A stretch of 64,000 nt of DNA from Plantactinospora sp. BC1 (lineage in GTDB: Bacteria > Actinomycetota > Actinomycetes > Mycobacteriales > Micromonosporaceae). The position numbers were made by a program, and so were the translations under genes. The notes beneath the pieces were generated by a model. It was given only the letters and a program-made list of their open reading frames with translations. It was not told the DNA's origin and made no database searches. Positions 6,390 through 14,542 of this stretch are shown here, piece by piece (positions within the stretch are counted from its first letter, which is position 1; the number at the start of each line of letters is the position of its first letter). Location: contig NZ_CP028158.1 of NCBI RefSeq assembly GCF_003030345.1, forward strand, positions 4,464,001 through 4,528,000. The letters run 5' to 3'.

Positions 6390-8075
6390 TCACTCCACAC
6401 TGGGCAGCGGCGGGCCGAGCACGTCGTCGGCGTCGACGATCGTGTACGCGTACCCCTGCTCGGCGAGGAAGCGCTGCCGGTGTGCCGCGTATTCCGTGTC
6501 GATGGTGTCCCGGGAGACCACCGTGTAGAAGTGCGCCTGCCGGCGGTCCGCCTTCGGCCGGAGCACCCGGCCGAGCCGCTGCGCCTCCTCCTGGCGCGAC
6601 CCGAAGGTGCCGGAGACCTGGATCGCCACCGCCGCCTCGGGCAGGTCGATGGAGAAGTTGCCGACCTTGGAGATGACCAGGGTGGAGATCTCGCCGGCCC
6701 GGAACGCGTCGAAGAGCCGCTCCCGTTCCCTGTTGGTGGTCGAACCCTGCACGATCGGCGCGCCCAGCGTCTCGCCCAACTCGTGGAGCTGGTCGATGTA
6801 GCCGCCGATCACCAACACCTGGTCGGAGGAGTGCCGGTCGACCAGGGCCTTCACCACCGGCAGCTTGGTGCGGGCGGTCGCCGCCACCCGGTAGCGCTCC
6901 TCCGGCTCGGCGACCGCGTACGCCATCCGCTCGGCGTCGGTCAGCGTGACGCGTACCTCGGTGCAGTCCGCCGGGGCGATCCAGCCCTGCGCCTCGATGT
7001 CCTTCCACGGCGCGTCGTACCGCTTCGGGCCGATCAACGAGAAGACGTCGCCCTCCCGGCCGTCCTCCCGGACCAGGGTGGCGGTCAGGCCGAGCCGGCG
7101 GCGGGCCTGGAGGTCGGCGGTGAACCGGAAGATCGGCGCCGGCAGCAGGTGCACCTCGTCGTAGATCACCAGGCCCCAGTCCCGGGCGCCGAAGAGGTCC
7201 AGGTGGGTGAAGGCGCCGCCGCGCCGCGCGGTCAGCACCTGGTACGTCGCGATGGTGACCGGGCGGATCTCCTTGCGCTCGCCGGAGTATTCCCCGATCT
7301 CCTCCTCGGTCAGCGAGGTACGGGCGACCAGCTCACGCTTCCACTGCCGGCCGGCGACGGTGTTGGTGACCAGGATCAGCGTGGTCGCCTTCGCCTCGGC
7401 CATCGCGGCGGCCCCGACCAGGGTCTTGCCGGCACCACAGGGCAGCACCACCACACCCGACCCGCCGGCCCAGAAGGTCTGCACCGCCTCCCGCTGGTAC
7501 GACCGCAGCTCCCAGGCCGGCTTGCCGTCCGTACCGCCGGTGGCCAGCTCGATCGGGTGCGCCTCGCCGTCGACGTAGCCGGCCAGGTCCTCGGCCGGCC
7601 AGCCGAGCTTGAGCAGCGCCTGCTTGAGCCGGCCCCGCTCGGACGGGTGCACGACCATGGTGTCGTCGTCGACCTTCGCGCCGAGCATGCCGGCGAGCTT
7701 CTTGCTCTTGGCGACCTCGATCAGGACCATCCGGTCCACCGCCCGCAGCACCAGGCCGTGCGTCGGGTGCGCGGCCAGTTGCAGCCGGCCGTACCGGTCC
7801 ATGGTCTCGGCGACGTCGACCAGCAGCGCGTGCGGCACCGGATAGCGGGAGAACCGCAGCAGCGCGTCGACCACACCCTCGGCGTCGTGCCCGGCCGCCC
7901 GGGCGTTCCAGAGGCCCAGCGGGGTCAGCCGGTAGGTGTGCACGTGCTCCGGCGAGCGCTCCAGCTCGGCGAAGGGCGCGATCGCCATCCGACAGGCGAG
8001 CGCGTCGGGATGGTCGACCTCCAGCAGCAGGGTCTTGTCCGACTGCACGATCAGTGGTCCGCCGCTCACGCTCAC
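6390..8075 (-). CDS. xpb: DNA repair helicase XPB
   Basis: A 561-residue superfamily-2 helicase, the bacterial counterpart of the TFIIH subunit XPB (ERCC3). It unwinds DNA 3'-5' and is linked to repair. Residues 1-180 are the N-terminal helicase-associated region. Walker A is LPCGAGKT (211-218), motif II DEVH (306-309), and motif III LTAT is followed by the XPB-specific RED motif in LVREDGREGD (336-338). Motif VI is in EEAQRLGRVLRP. Length matches mycobacterial XPB. GTG start. It is divergent from the L,D-transpeptidase gene, and its usual partner (helicase-associated protein) lies 1.4 kb away on the same strand. Confident call. Confidence 0.95.
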   Translation of the reverse strand: MSVSGGPLIVQSDKTLLLEVDHPDALACRMAIAPFAELERSPEHVHTYRLTPLGLWNARAAGHDAEGVVDALLRFSRYPVPHALLVDVAETMDRYGRLQLAAHPTHGLVLRAVDRMVLIEVAKSKKLAGMLGAKVDDDTMVVHPSERGRLKQALLKLGWPAEDLAGYVDGEAHPIELATGGTDGKPAWELRSYQREAVQTFWAGGSGVVVLPCGAGKTLVGAAAMAEAKATTLILVTNTVAGRQWKRELVARTSLTEEEIGEYSGERKEIRPVTIATYQVLTARRGGAFTHLDLFGARDWGLVIYDEVHLLPAPIFRFTADLQARRRLGLTATLVREDGREGDVFSLIGPKRYDAPWKDIEAQGWIAPADCTEVRVTLTDAERMAYAVAEPEERYRVAATARTKLPVVKALVDRHSSDQVLVIGGYIDQLHELGETLGAPIVQGSTTNRERERLFDAFRAGEISTLVISKVGNFSIDLPEAAVAIQVSGTFGSRQEEAQRLGRVLRPKADRRQAHFYTVVSRDTIDTEYAAHRQRFLAEQGYAYTIVDADDVLGPPLPSVE

Positions 8076-8218
8076 GCCCTCCCGTCCCAGGTCGGGCGTC
8101 TCACGCGCCGACCCTCCAGTCTTGCACGATGGATAACGAACCGGAAAAATTCTTCACCTGGCGCAACCGAAGCGGTACTCCCATGCGTCTAGCTGTCGAC
8201 GGCTTCTGGGGAGGGCAG

Positions 8219-9106
8219 ATGGTACTGACGCGTCTCGGCACCGGTCTGATCACTCTAGTGGCGGTCGCCCTGTTCGGCGCCGGTGCGTGCGCGTTTGATC
8301 CGCAGTCGGACCAGTCGGGAGCCGCCGGGGGGCTCACGCCGGTCGGCGCGGAGAACGCAACGGGGGCGAGCGCGCCGCCCGCGCCGGATCAGGGAGCAGC
8401 AGCCACCCCCAGCCCGCGTACCACCCCGCGCCGGCCCGCGCCGACGACGAAGGCACCGCCGGTGAAGAAGCCGGCGAAGAAACCGGCCCGGACCGGTTCG
8501 CCGAAGCCGCCGGCCGGCTGCCCGCAGGGGGAGCGGCAGCGCGAGGTCGAGGGCTACCTGGCCCGGCTGGGCGGATTCGGCACCGTCACCGTCGACGGCC
8601 GGCAGTCGGCCGCCGACTGCGCCGCCATCAAGAAGTTCCAGCGCCGCTACGACATCCGCCCGGCCGAGGGCCGAGCCGGGCCGACCACCGCCGACGTGGC
8701 CCGCCGACTGGCCCGGACCGACACCGGCAGGTGCAAGGCCGGCAGCGGGACGACCTTCTGCGTCGACCTGACCCAGCAGACCGTCTGGGCGATCCGCGGC
8801 GGCAAGGTGGTGATGGCGCCCACCGTCACCCGCACCGGCATGTCGGGGTACGCCACGCCGGCCGGCACCTACCGCGTCAACTTCCGCAACACCAGGGAGT
8901 GGTCCGACCCGTACGAGGTGTGGCTGCCGTACTGGCAGCGCTTCGTCGGCGGGATCGGCTTCCACGAGACGACCACCTATCTGCACAACAAGGCGATCGG
9001 CTCACACGGCTGCGTCAACCTGCTGCCGGTCGACGCGCGACGGATGTGGCAACTCGGCAAGGTGGGGACCCGGGTGCACGTGATGGGCCGCCGGCCGGGG
9101 ACCTGA
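8219..9106 (+). CDS. L,D-transpeptidase lipoprotein (YkuD) with PG-binding domain
   Basis: A 295-residue cell-envelope enzyme predicted to make 3-3 peptidoglycan cross-links outside the membrane. ATG 8219 is preferred because GGGGAGGG sits just upstream; another ATG 12 codons earlier lacks this. The start MVLTRLGTGLITLVAVALFG is a signal segment ending in GAGAC, a lipobox placing the lipid on Cys 24. A Pro/Thr/Lys-rich linker follows (PTTKAPPVKKPAKKPA). A peptidoglycan-binding-like repeat comes next (REVEGYLARLGGFG... AIKKFQRRYDI). The YkuD catalytic domain ends with GSHGCVNLLP, holding the Cys nucleophile and His. All motifs are intact. It is divergent from xpb, with a 143-bp shared promoter region. 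Confidence 0.9.
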   Translation: MVLTRLGTGLITLVAVALFGAGACAFDPQSDQSGAAGGLTPVGAENATGASAPPAPDQGAAATPSPRTTPRRPAPTTKAPPVKKPAKKPARTGSPKPPAGCPQGERQREVEGYLARLGGFGTVTVDGRQSAADCAAIKKFQRRYDIRPAEGRAGPTTADVARRLARTDTGRCKAGSGTTFCVDLTQQTVWAIRGGKVVMAPTVTRTGMSGYATPAGTYRVNFRNTREWSDPYEVWLPYWQRFVGGIGFHETTTYLHNKAIGSHGCVNLLPVDARRMWQLGKVGTRVHVMGRRPGT

Positions 9107-9197
9107 CGCGACTTCGGTCGGTGAACCTGTCATATCGGCCCTCCAGGTGCGAGTCTGGACTCTTGTCGAGCAGACGCCCGTGGCGGGAGGTTCGCAG

Positions 9198-9452
9198 ATG
9201 ACGGTCGACGGCGAGGTGAGGTCCGAGACAGACCCCCCGACCGCCCCCGGGCCCGTCCCGGCGCCCGTCTCCCGGGCCACCGTCGCGGCGTACGCGACCG
9301 TGGCGGTGCTGCTGGCCTGTTGGGTCCTCTTCGGCTGGCTGGTGCAGCAGCAGGGCTTCGTCGACTCGCTCGGCGAGGGGCTCGGCGCCGCCTTCACCCT
9401 GCTGCTCATCGTCTCCGTGGTCGGCTCGCTCCGGCAGCACCCCCGGGACTGA
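9198..9452 (+). CDS. Small membrane protein
   Basis: An 84-residue protein starting MTVDGEVRSE at ATG 9198, preceded by GGGAGG at good spacing; an upstream in-frame ATG at 9147 has no such site. A Pro-rich cytoplasmic-type N-terminus is followed by a strong helix (VAAYATVAVLLACWVLFGWL) and a second weaker one (GAAFTLLLIVSVVGSL). It is co-directional with, and 91 bp after, the L,D-transpeptidase, so may be co-transcribed. It converges with the next gene, only 7 bp away. I recognise no family. Confidence 0.65.
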   Translation: MTVDGEVRSETDPPTAPGPVPAPVSRATVAAYATVAVLLACWVLFGWLVQQQGFVDSLGEGLGAAFTLLLIVSVVGSLRQHPRD

Positions 9453-9459
9453 GCCGCCC

Positions 9460-11916
9460 TCACTCGTCGAGTACCGCCGCCGTGATCCGGTGCAGCGCGA
9501 AGGTGTGCAGCATCTCGGTGCGCTCGTCCTCGGCCCGCAGATAGCCGGCGCCGATCGAGACCGGCCGGACCAGCCGGGACGCGGTCGCGCCGTGCGCGTC
9601 GACGTAGCCGACCCAGACCAGCGCCTTGTCCCGGACCGCCTGCTGGAGTACTGCCAGCGCCTGGGTGTGCGCGTGCGCGGTCGGCATCCCCGGACCGGCC
9701 CCGCCCGGCCGTCCGGCGCCCCGGACCGTACTCGGCGCCCGGCGGGCCGCCCGGGCGGCGGCGTCACCCCGGCGGATCTGCTCCACGATGCCGAGCAGCC
9801 GGGGCGTGGTCAGCCTCGGCGTGGCCAGCGGATCGGCGACCCGGCTCGCGACCGAACCCCGGGCCGGTGCCCGGCGTACCTTCGGCCGGGTCAGCACCGT
9901 CGCCCCGGACGCGTCCTCGGAGACCGGGGCGTACCCGGCCTCGCGCAGCGCGGCGAGCAGCCGCCCCACCAGGTGCGGGGTGGTGAGCACGGTCGGCGCC
10001 AGCCGGCGCAGCGACATCGGGGCGAGCCGGCGGTCGGCGAGTACCTCGGTCAGCAGCGCCTCGTCGTCGCTGCGCAGGTACGCCCCGGCGGAGCCGACCC
10101 GCAGCCCGCCGTGCTTGCGGGCCACGTCGTCGATCAGGTACGTCAGCCCCTGCGGCACGGGCGTGCGGGACCGGCGTTTGAAGAGCGCGTGCAGGTCGTC
10201 GGCCGCGTACCCGGCGTCCAGCGCCCGCCGCACGCTGGCCCCGGTCACCCGGTGCACGCTGGCTCCGCCGGCCGACTCCTGCTCGGCCACCGTGGCGAGT
10301 TCGGCGGCGACGGTCGGCTCCGGCGGCCCCGGCACCACCACGGTCAGGTCGGCCTGCACCAGGAAATGGTCCACCGGTGCCGGCAGCAGCGCGTCCAGGG
10401 CCCGGACCGCGGCGGAGCCGCCCCCGGCCGCCCCGCCCGCGTCCGGCCGTACGCCGAGCGGGTCGTCGCCGGGCTCGCCGGGCCGGGTCTCCCCGGCGGT
10501 CCACTGCGCCAGCAGCAACCGGCCGTACGTGGTGAGCGCGCCGAGCCCGGTGACGCCGAGCAGTGCCGCCTCGGCGAGTACCTCCCGCTGCCCGGCCTCC
10601 CGGCCCAGGCTGCGCCGGGGCGAGCGCCAGGCGAGCAGGTCCACCACCTCGTCGACGCTCGGCGCGGCCCCCGGTTCGAGATCACCGAGTACGTCGAGGA
10701 CGGCCCGACGTACCGCCGGCACCCCGGCCCGTTCCGCCTCGGCCGAGAGCACCGTGATCGGGCGGTCCCGGTCGTCGCGCTGGCCGACGAGCCCCACCTG
10801 TCGGGTCATGCTGAGCCAGGCCCGGGCCAGGTGTTCCCAGCGGTGCGCCAGCGAGGCGTCCCGCCAGCCCTCGTAACCGGCGGACGGCAGCATCTGCTGG
10901 TCCGCGCCGTTGCGGGCGGTGACGGCGCCGGGCAGGTCCAGTTCGCCGAGCAGCCCCGCCGCGTACGCCACCTCGAGCAGCAGCGCGGCGGTCGGCTCGT
11001 CCAGCCCGGTGGCCCGGGCCAGCCGGCGCAGGTCGCGTACCCCGAGCCCGCCGGAGCGGAGTACCGGGGCGGGCTCGGCGGCGAGCTGGTCGAGCAGCGC
11101 CTCGGTGTGCCGTACCGCCTCCATCGCCTGGCCGGCCCCGGCGGAGTCGGCGGCCTTCGGTTCCCGGGCCGTGCCGGCCACCGCCGGCGGGGTCGGGCGG
11201 AGCGGGCCGAGCGGGCCGGTGTCGCGGCGCAGCAGCAGGCCGATCTCCCGGGGGAGTTCGACGGCGGTCGGCTTGCCGGCCAGCGTGCTGGGCTCGGTGA
11301 CCGGCACCAGCAGGCGGTTCTCGACCAGCCAGGAGACCGGGGAGGCGGCGCCGGACGCCGCGGCGGCCGGCAGCGTGCCGACCGGGGGACCGGCGGCGAG
11401 CCGGTCCAGGATCGCCCGGGCCGGTGGCGGGGCGGCCAGCAGGGTCCGACGCAGCCGGGCCGGGTCCGCGACCAGCGCCGCCGTCTCCGGGTCCAGCTCC
11501 GCCGCCGGCCGGCCCAGCCCCGCCGGGTACGGCGAGCAGACCTCGTCCACGCCCGGCACGACCAGCAGAGACTCCTCCGGCCCGTACAGCAGGAAGAGCG
11601 CCCGGAGCCGGTCGACGGCCGACCGGACGGCGGCCCGGTCCGGCCGGCGGCCGGCCCCGGCGGCCAGGGTGAGGATCTGCTCCGTCGACGTCTCGCCATG
11701 ATCCGCGTCACGGGTGAGCCGGGCCGCGTCCAGGATCCGCAGGGTGAACTCGTCGAGCCCGTCCAGGGCCCGGGCCACCGAGACCCGGGACTGGGCGCGG
11801 ACCGCCAGGGCGGACAGATCGGTCGGTACCGGCACGACGAGGTCCGGACGCAGCCGGAACAGGGCGGCCAGCGCCTCGTCGGGCAGCGCCCGCAGGTGGT
11901 CGGCGAGTGTGGTCAT
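9460..11916 (-). CDS. Helicase-associated protein (XPB partner type), WYL-like C-terminus
   Basis: An 818-residue actinobacterial protein that usually accompanies XPB (the Rv0862c type beside ercc3 in M. tuberculosis; recalled, not searched). It begins with a helical winged region (MTTLADHLRALPDEALAALF) and carries the helicase C-terminal-like domain around VDHFLVQADLTVVVPG. It has no Walker motifs, so it is not itself a helicase. The last ~70 residues (ALAVLQQAVRDKALVWVGYV, LVRPVSIGAGYLRAEDERTE) resemble a WYL-type ligand or nucleic-acid sensing module. ATG start. Function in repair is inferred from co-occurrence with XPB. The 841-codon open frame on the other strand is a GC shadow. Confidence 0.82.
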   Translation of the reverse strand: MTTLADHLRALPDEALAALFRLRPDLVVPVPTDLSALAVRAQSRVSVARALDGLDEFTLRILDAARLTRDADHGETSTEQILTLAAGAGRRPDRAAVRSAVDRLRALFLLYGPEESLLVVPGVDEVCSPYPAGLGRPAAELDPETAALVADPARLRRTLLAAPPPARAILDRLAAGPPVGTLPAAAASGAASPVSWLVENRLLVPVTEPSTLAGKPTAVELPREIGLLLRRDTGPLGPLRPTPPAVAGTAREPKAADSAGAGQAMEAVRHTEALLDQLAAEPAPVLRSGGLGVRDLRRLARATGLDEPTAALLLEVAYAAGLLGELDLPGAVTARNGADQQMLPSAGYEGWRDASLAHRWEHLARAWLSMTRQVGLVGQRDDRDRPITVLSAEAERAGVPAVRRAVLDVLGDLEPGAAPSVDEVVDLLAWRSPRRSLGREAGQREVLAEAALLGVTGLGALTTYGRLLLAQWTAGETRPGEPGDDPLGVRPDAGGAAGGGSAAVRALDALLPAPVDHFLVQADLTVVVPGPPEPTVAAELATVAEQESAGGASVHRVTGASVRRALDAGYAADDLHALFKRRSRTPVPQGLTYLIDDVARKHGGLRVGSAGAYLRSDDEALLTEVLADRRLAPMSLRRLAPTVLTTPHLVGRLLAALREAGYAPVSEDASGATVLTRPKVRRAPARGSVASRVADPLATPRLTTPRLLGIVEQIRRGDAAARAARRAPSTVRGAGRPGGAGPGMPTAHAHTQALAVLQQAVRDKALVWVGYVDAHGATASRLVRPVSIGAGYLRAEDERTEMLHTFALHRITAAVLDE

Positions 11917-12011
11917 CGTCTTTCCACGCTAGCCGGCCAGGCGCCGGTCGTGCGCGTCGGTCGCCGAGCGGGACCGCCGGTCGTTCCGGCCGATCATGCG
12001 ATCATGGCGGA

Positions 12012-12629
12012 GTGACCACCCCCGCCGTCGGGTTCGACCTCGACCTGACCCTGATCGACACCCGGCCCGGGATCGCCGCCGCCTATCGGGCGCTCACCGC
12101 CGCGACCGGGGTGTACGTCGACGCCGACGCCGCGGTCTCCCGGCTCGGCCCGCTGCTCCGGACCGAGATGGCGAACTGGTTTCCGCCGGAGCGCCTGGAC
12201 GAGGCCGTCGAGACCTACCGTTCGCTCTATTCGGAGTACGCGATCACGATGTCCCCGCCGCTGCCCGGCGCGGTCGAGGCGCTGGCCGAGACGCGGGCGG
12301 CGGGTCTGCGGGTGGTGGTGGTCACCGGCAAGTACGGCCCGCTGGCCCGGATGCACCTGGAACACCTCGGCATGGCGGTCGACGAGCTGGTCGGCGAACT
12401 CTTCGCGGCGGAGAAGGCGACCGCGCTGACCGCGCACGGCGCGGAACTCTACGTCGGTGACCACGTCGCCGACATGGTCGCGGCGCGGACCGCCGGCATC
12501 CCGGGACTCGGGGTGACCACCGGCTCGCACGACGCCGACGAGCTGCGGGCGGCCGGCGCCGATCTGGTGGTCGCGGACCTTACCGGATTCCCGCAGGCGC
12601 TTCGGCGGCTGATGCGGCTAGCCTTGTGA
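12012..12629 (+). CDS. HAD-family phosphatase
   Basis: A 205-residue haloacid-dehalogenase-fold hydrolase of the phosphoglycolate-phosphatase-like group. Motif I is DLDLTLID (residues 8-15; Asp nucleophile and general acid), motif II the VVTGK Thr, motif III Lys in AEKATAL, and motif IV YVGDHVADM. A helical cap lies between motifs I and II. GTG start at 12012 with GGCGGAG close upstream. Substrate unknown. It lies between the helicase-associated gene (divergent) and the cold-shock gene (37 bp downstream, same strand). Confidence 0.85.
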   Translation: MTTPAVGFDLDLTLIDTRPGIAAAYRALTAATGVYVDADAAVSRLGPLLRTEMANWFPPERLDEAVETYRSLYSEYAITMSPPLPGAVEALAETRAAGLRVVVVTGKYGPLARMHLEHLGMAVDELVGELFAAEKATALTAHGAELYVGDHVADMVAARTAGIPGLGVTTGSHDADELRAAGADLVVADLTGFPQALRRLMRLAL

Positions 12630-12665
12630 AGGACAGCAATCTGATCAGGGAGTCGAGGTTTTCAG

Positions 12666-13052
12666 GTGCCGACGGGTCGAGTGAAGTGGTACGACGCGGC
12701 CAAGGGATACGGGTTCGTCACCAGTGACGAGGGTGGCGACGTGTTCCTGCCGAAGGGCGCGCTGCCGGCTGGTGTCACCGACCTGAAGGGCGGCCAGCGG
12801 GTCGAGTTCGGCGTCGTGGACAGCCGCCGGGGCGCGCAGGCGCTCGGGGTGAAGCTGCTGGACGCGCCACCGTCCATGGCGGAGCTTCGCCGCCGGCCGG
12901 CGGAGGAGCTGCACGGCCTGGTCGAAGACATGATCAAGGTGCTGGAGGCGAAGGTCCAGCCGGACCTGCGTCGCGGCCGGTTCCCCGACCGCAAGACGGC
13001 GCAGACGGTGGCTCAGCTCGTCCACGCGGTCGCCCGCGAACTGGAGATCTGA
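12666..13052 (+). CDS. cspB: Cold-shock protein with C-terminal extension
   Basis: A 128-residue RNA-binding protein. Residues 1-67 are a cold-shock domain: the RNP1-type motif KGYGFV and RNP2-type VFLPK are present (Leu in place of the usual His of VFVH). A ~60-residue helical tail ([20 protein letters not shown]...) follows; ordinary Csps lack it, but the long actinobacterial type near XPB has it. GTG start. Its 3' end overlaps the convergent mqnD by 40 bp, so the two messages can pair at their ends. Role: RNA chaperone, probably constitutive; the symbol follows the mycobacterial gene and is tentative. Confidence 0.85.
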   Translation: MPTGRVKWYDAAKGYGFVTSDEGGDVFLPKGALPAGVTDLKGGQRVEFGVVDSRRGAQALGVKLLDAPPSMAELRRRPAEELHGLVEDMIKVLEAKVQPDLRRGRFPDRKTAQTVAQLVHAVARELEI

Positions 13053-13882
13053 GGGGTCAGCCCGGCGGCAGCCGCCCGGCCGAGCAGGGCGTCGACGGCA
13101 GCCTGACCCTCGGCGCCCAGCTCGGCGGTGAACTCGTTGACGTAGAGCGCGATGTGCCGGTCGACCACGTCGCGCTCCATCTCCTGGGCGTGCGCGAGCA
13201 CGTACTCCTCGGTGCCGGCCGGGTCGGCCCAGGCCCGGCGTACCGAGTCGCGGATCCAGCCGGTCGCCTCGGCCGGGTCGACGGCACCCCTGCGGGCCAG
13301 GATCGCGCCGAGCGGGATCGGCAGCCCGGTGTCGGCCTCCCACCACTGCCCGAGGTCGACCAGGGCGGTCAACCCGTGCCGGGGGTACGTGAACCGGGCC
13401 TCGTGGATGACGAGTCCGGCGTCGTACCGGCCGGCCGCCACGCCCGGCATGATCTCGTGGAACGGGACGACCTCGATCCGCGCCGGTGGCCGCCGCGCCG
13501 ACCAGAGCCGGAACAGCAGGTACGCCGTGGTCCGGTCGCCGGGTACCGCCACGGTCGCCCCGGTCAGGTCGGCGCGGTCGGTCCCGTCGCCGCTGGCCGC
13601 GCTGCCGGCCGGTCCGTCGCCCCGGGTCAGCACCAGCGGTCCGCAGCCCCGGCCCAGCGCACCGCCGCAGGGCAGCAGGTGGTAGTCGTCGAGCAGCCAG
13701 GGCAGCGCCGCGTAGCTCACCTTCACCAGGTCGTACGCCCCGCGTTCGGCGGCGGTGTTGGTGACGTCCACGTCGGCGTAGGTCACCTCGACCGGCGGGG
13801 CGCCGGGCACCAGCCCGTGCACCAGGGCGTGAAACACGAAGGTGTCGTTGGGGCAGGGCGAGATCGCCAGGGAGAGCGCCAC
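13013..13882 (-). CDS. mqnD: 1,4-dihydroxy-6-naphthoate synthase (menaquinone, futalosine route)
   Basis: A 289-residue enzyme of the MqnA/MqnD family, which have a periplasmic-binding-protein fold. The start [19 protein letters not shown] is diagnostic for MqnD, which converts cyclic dehypoxanthinyl futalosine to 1,4-dihydroxy-6-naphthoate in the cytoplasm. Other family features are [27 protein letters not shown] and [13 protein letters not shown], the last carrying the catalytic-site His. GTG start at 13882. The last 13 codons overlap the convergent cold-shock gene. mqnB, for an earlier step of the same pathway, lies 1.5 kb away on the same strand, separated by a repeat-rich gap and an unrelated HTH-GNAT gene. 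Confidence 0.92.
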   Translation of the reverse strand: MALSLAISPCPNDTFVFHALVHGLVPGAPPVEVTYADVDVTNTAAERGAYDLVKVSYAALPWLLDDYHLLPCGGALGRGCGPLVLTRGDGPAGSAASGDGTDRADLTGATVAVPGDRTTAYLLFRLWSARRPPARIEVVPFHEIMPGVAAGRYDAGLVIHEARFTYPRHGLTALVDLGQWWEADTGLPIPLGAILARRGAVDPAEATGWIRDSVRRAWADPAGTEEYVLAHAQEMERDVVDRHIALYVNEFTAELGAEGQAAVDALLGRAAAAGLTPQISSSRATAWTS

Positions 13883-13954
13883 GGGTTCACGCTAGTCCCG
13901 ACCGCCTCCACCGTGCCCGGCACCCATCGCCCGGTTGCCTGGGTCACCTCCCCC

Positions 13955-14090
13955 TGGTGGCGCCTCCGCTCTGGTGGCGCCTCCGCTCTGGTGGCGCCTC
14001 CGCTCTGGTGGCGCCTGCGTCCTGGTGGCGCCTGCGTCCCGGTGGCGCCTGCGTCCTGGTGGCGCCTGCGTCCTGGTGGCGCCTCCGCGC
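13955..14090. repeat. 17-bp tandem array, eight units
   Basis: Eight contiguous 17-bp units (TGGTGGCGCCTCCGCTC, with later units reading CTGCGTC), starting at 13955, 13972, 13989, 14006, 14023, 14040, 14057 and 14074. Each unit contains the palindrome GGCGCC. The array begins 72 bp upstream of mqnD, in its promoter region. There are no spacers, so it is a minisatellite and not a CRISPR array. Confidence 0.9.
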
Positions 14091-14108
14091 CAGAGGGTGG
14101 TCGACGCG

Positions 14109-14410
14109 GAGACTGTCGAGCTGGGTGCGTGGGTGGGGCAATGGCTTTCTGCGTCGGTGGCGGCGGTCGGGTGGCGGCGGCCGGTGCGGTCGCGGACTGC
14201 GCGGCGGTGGTCGCGTGGCGGCGGCTGCGCGGCGGCGGCTGCGCGGCGGTAGCTGCGCGGCGCTGGTTGCGCGGCGGCGGCCTGCGCGGCGGTGGCTGGG
14301 CGGCGGCGGCTGCGCGGCGCTGGTTGCGCGGCGGCGGCCTGCGCGGCGGCGGCGGACTGCGCTGCGCGGTCGCGGATGCGGTCGCACAGACGGGGCAGCT
14401 CGACAGTCTC
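14109..14410. repeat. Inverted 15-bp pair flanking a GCGGC-rich tract
   Basis: GAGACTGTCGAGCTG at 14109-14123 recurs in inverse orientation at 14396-14410. Between them lies ~270 bp of low-complexity sequence made of TGCGCGGCGG-like words. In one frame of each arm the residues before and after are similar (VVDAETVEL and HVVSETVEL), so the arms may be decayed inverted copies of one coding segment. I see no convincing intact gene in 13883-14542, only this tract, the 17-bp array and the TATCCACA pair. Confidence 0.5.
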
Positions 14411-14465
14411 TGAAACGACATGTGCCTGGTCCCGCCCTGACACCGTCAACCCCTGCCCAAGGCCT

Positions 14466-14499
14466 CTATCCACAGGCTGGTGCTGTTATCCACAGGCTG
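14466..14499 (+). repeat. Two DnaA-box-like TATCCACAGGCTG repeats
   Basis: CTATCCACAGGCTG (14466-14479) and TTATCCACAGGCTG (14486-14499), start-to-start 20 bp. The second contains TTATCCACA, the classical DnaA box; actinomycete boxes are usually TTGTCCACA. They lie 44 bp upstream of the HTH-GNAT gene, so an operator role is equally possible. No dnaA, dnaN or AT-rich region is nearby, so this is not a replication origin. Confidence 0.5.
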
Positions 14500-14542
14500 A
14501 CGGTGCGGGGCTTGGCGGTCCCGACGGGAGCCGGGATGATCG

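Noticed and set aside
6231-8192. 653-codon plus-strand open frame
   Set aside because: Antisense of xpb; the minus strand carries every helicase motif, and the plus frame is an Arg/Gly/Val-rich GC artefact.
13955-14090. Possible CRISPR array
   Set aside because: Units are 17 bp and contiguous, with no unique spacers and no cas genes nearby.
14109-14450. GC-rich open frames on both strands of the mqnD upstream gap
   Set aside because: They translate to Ala/Arg/Pro/Gly repeats created by the tandem arrays, with no ribosome sites or recognisable domains.
14466-14499. Possible replication origin
   Set aside because: Only two DnaA-box-like sites, no AT-rich stretch and no dnaA, dnaN or gyrB genes nearby.
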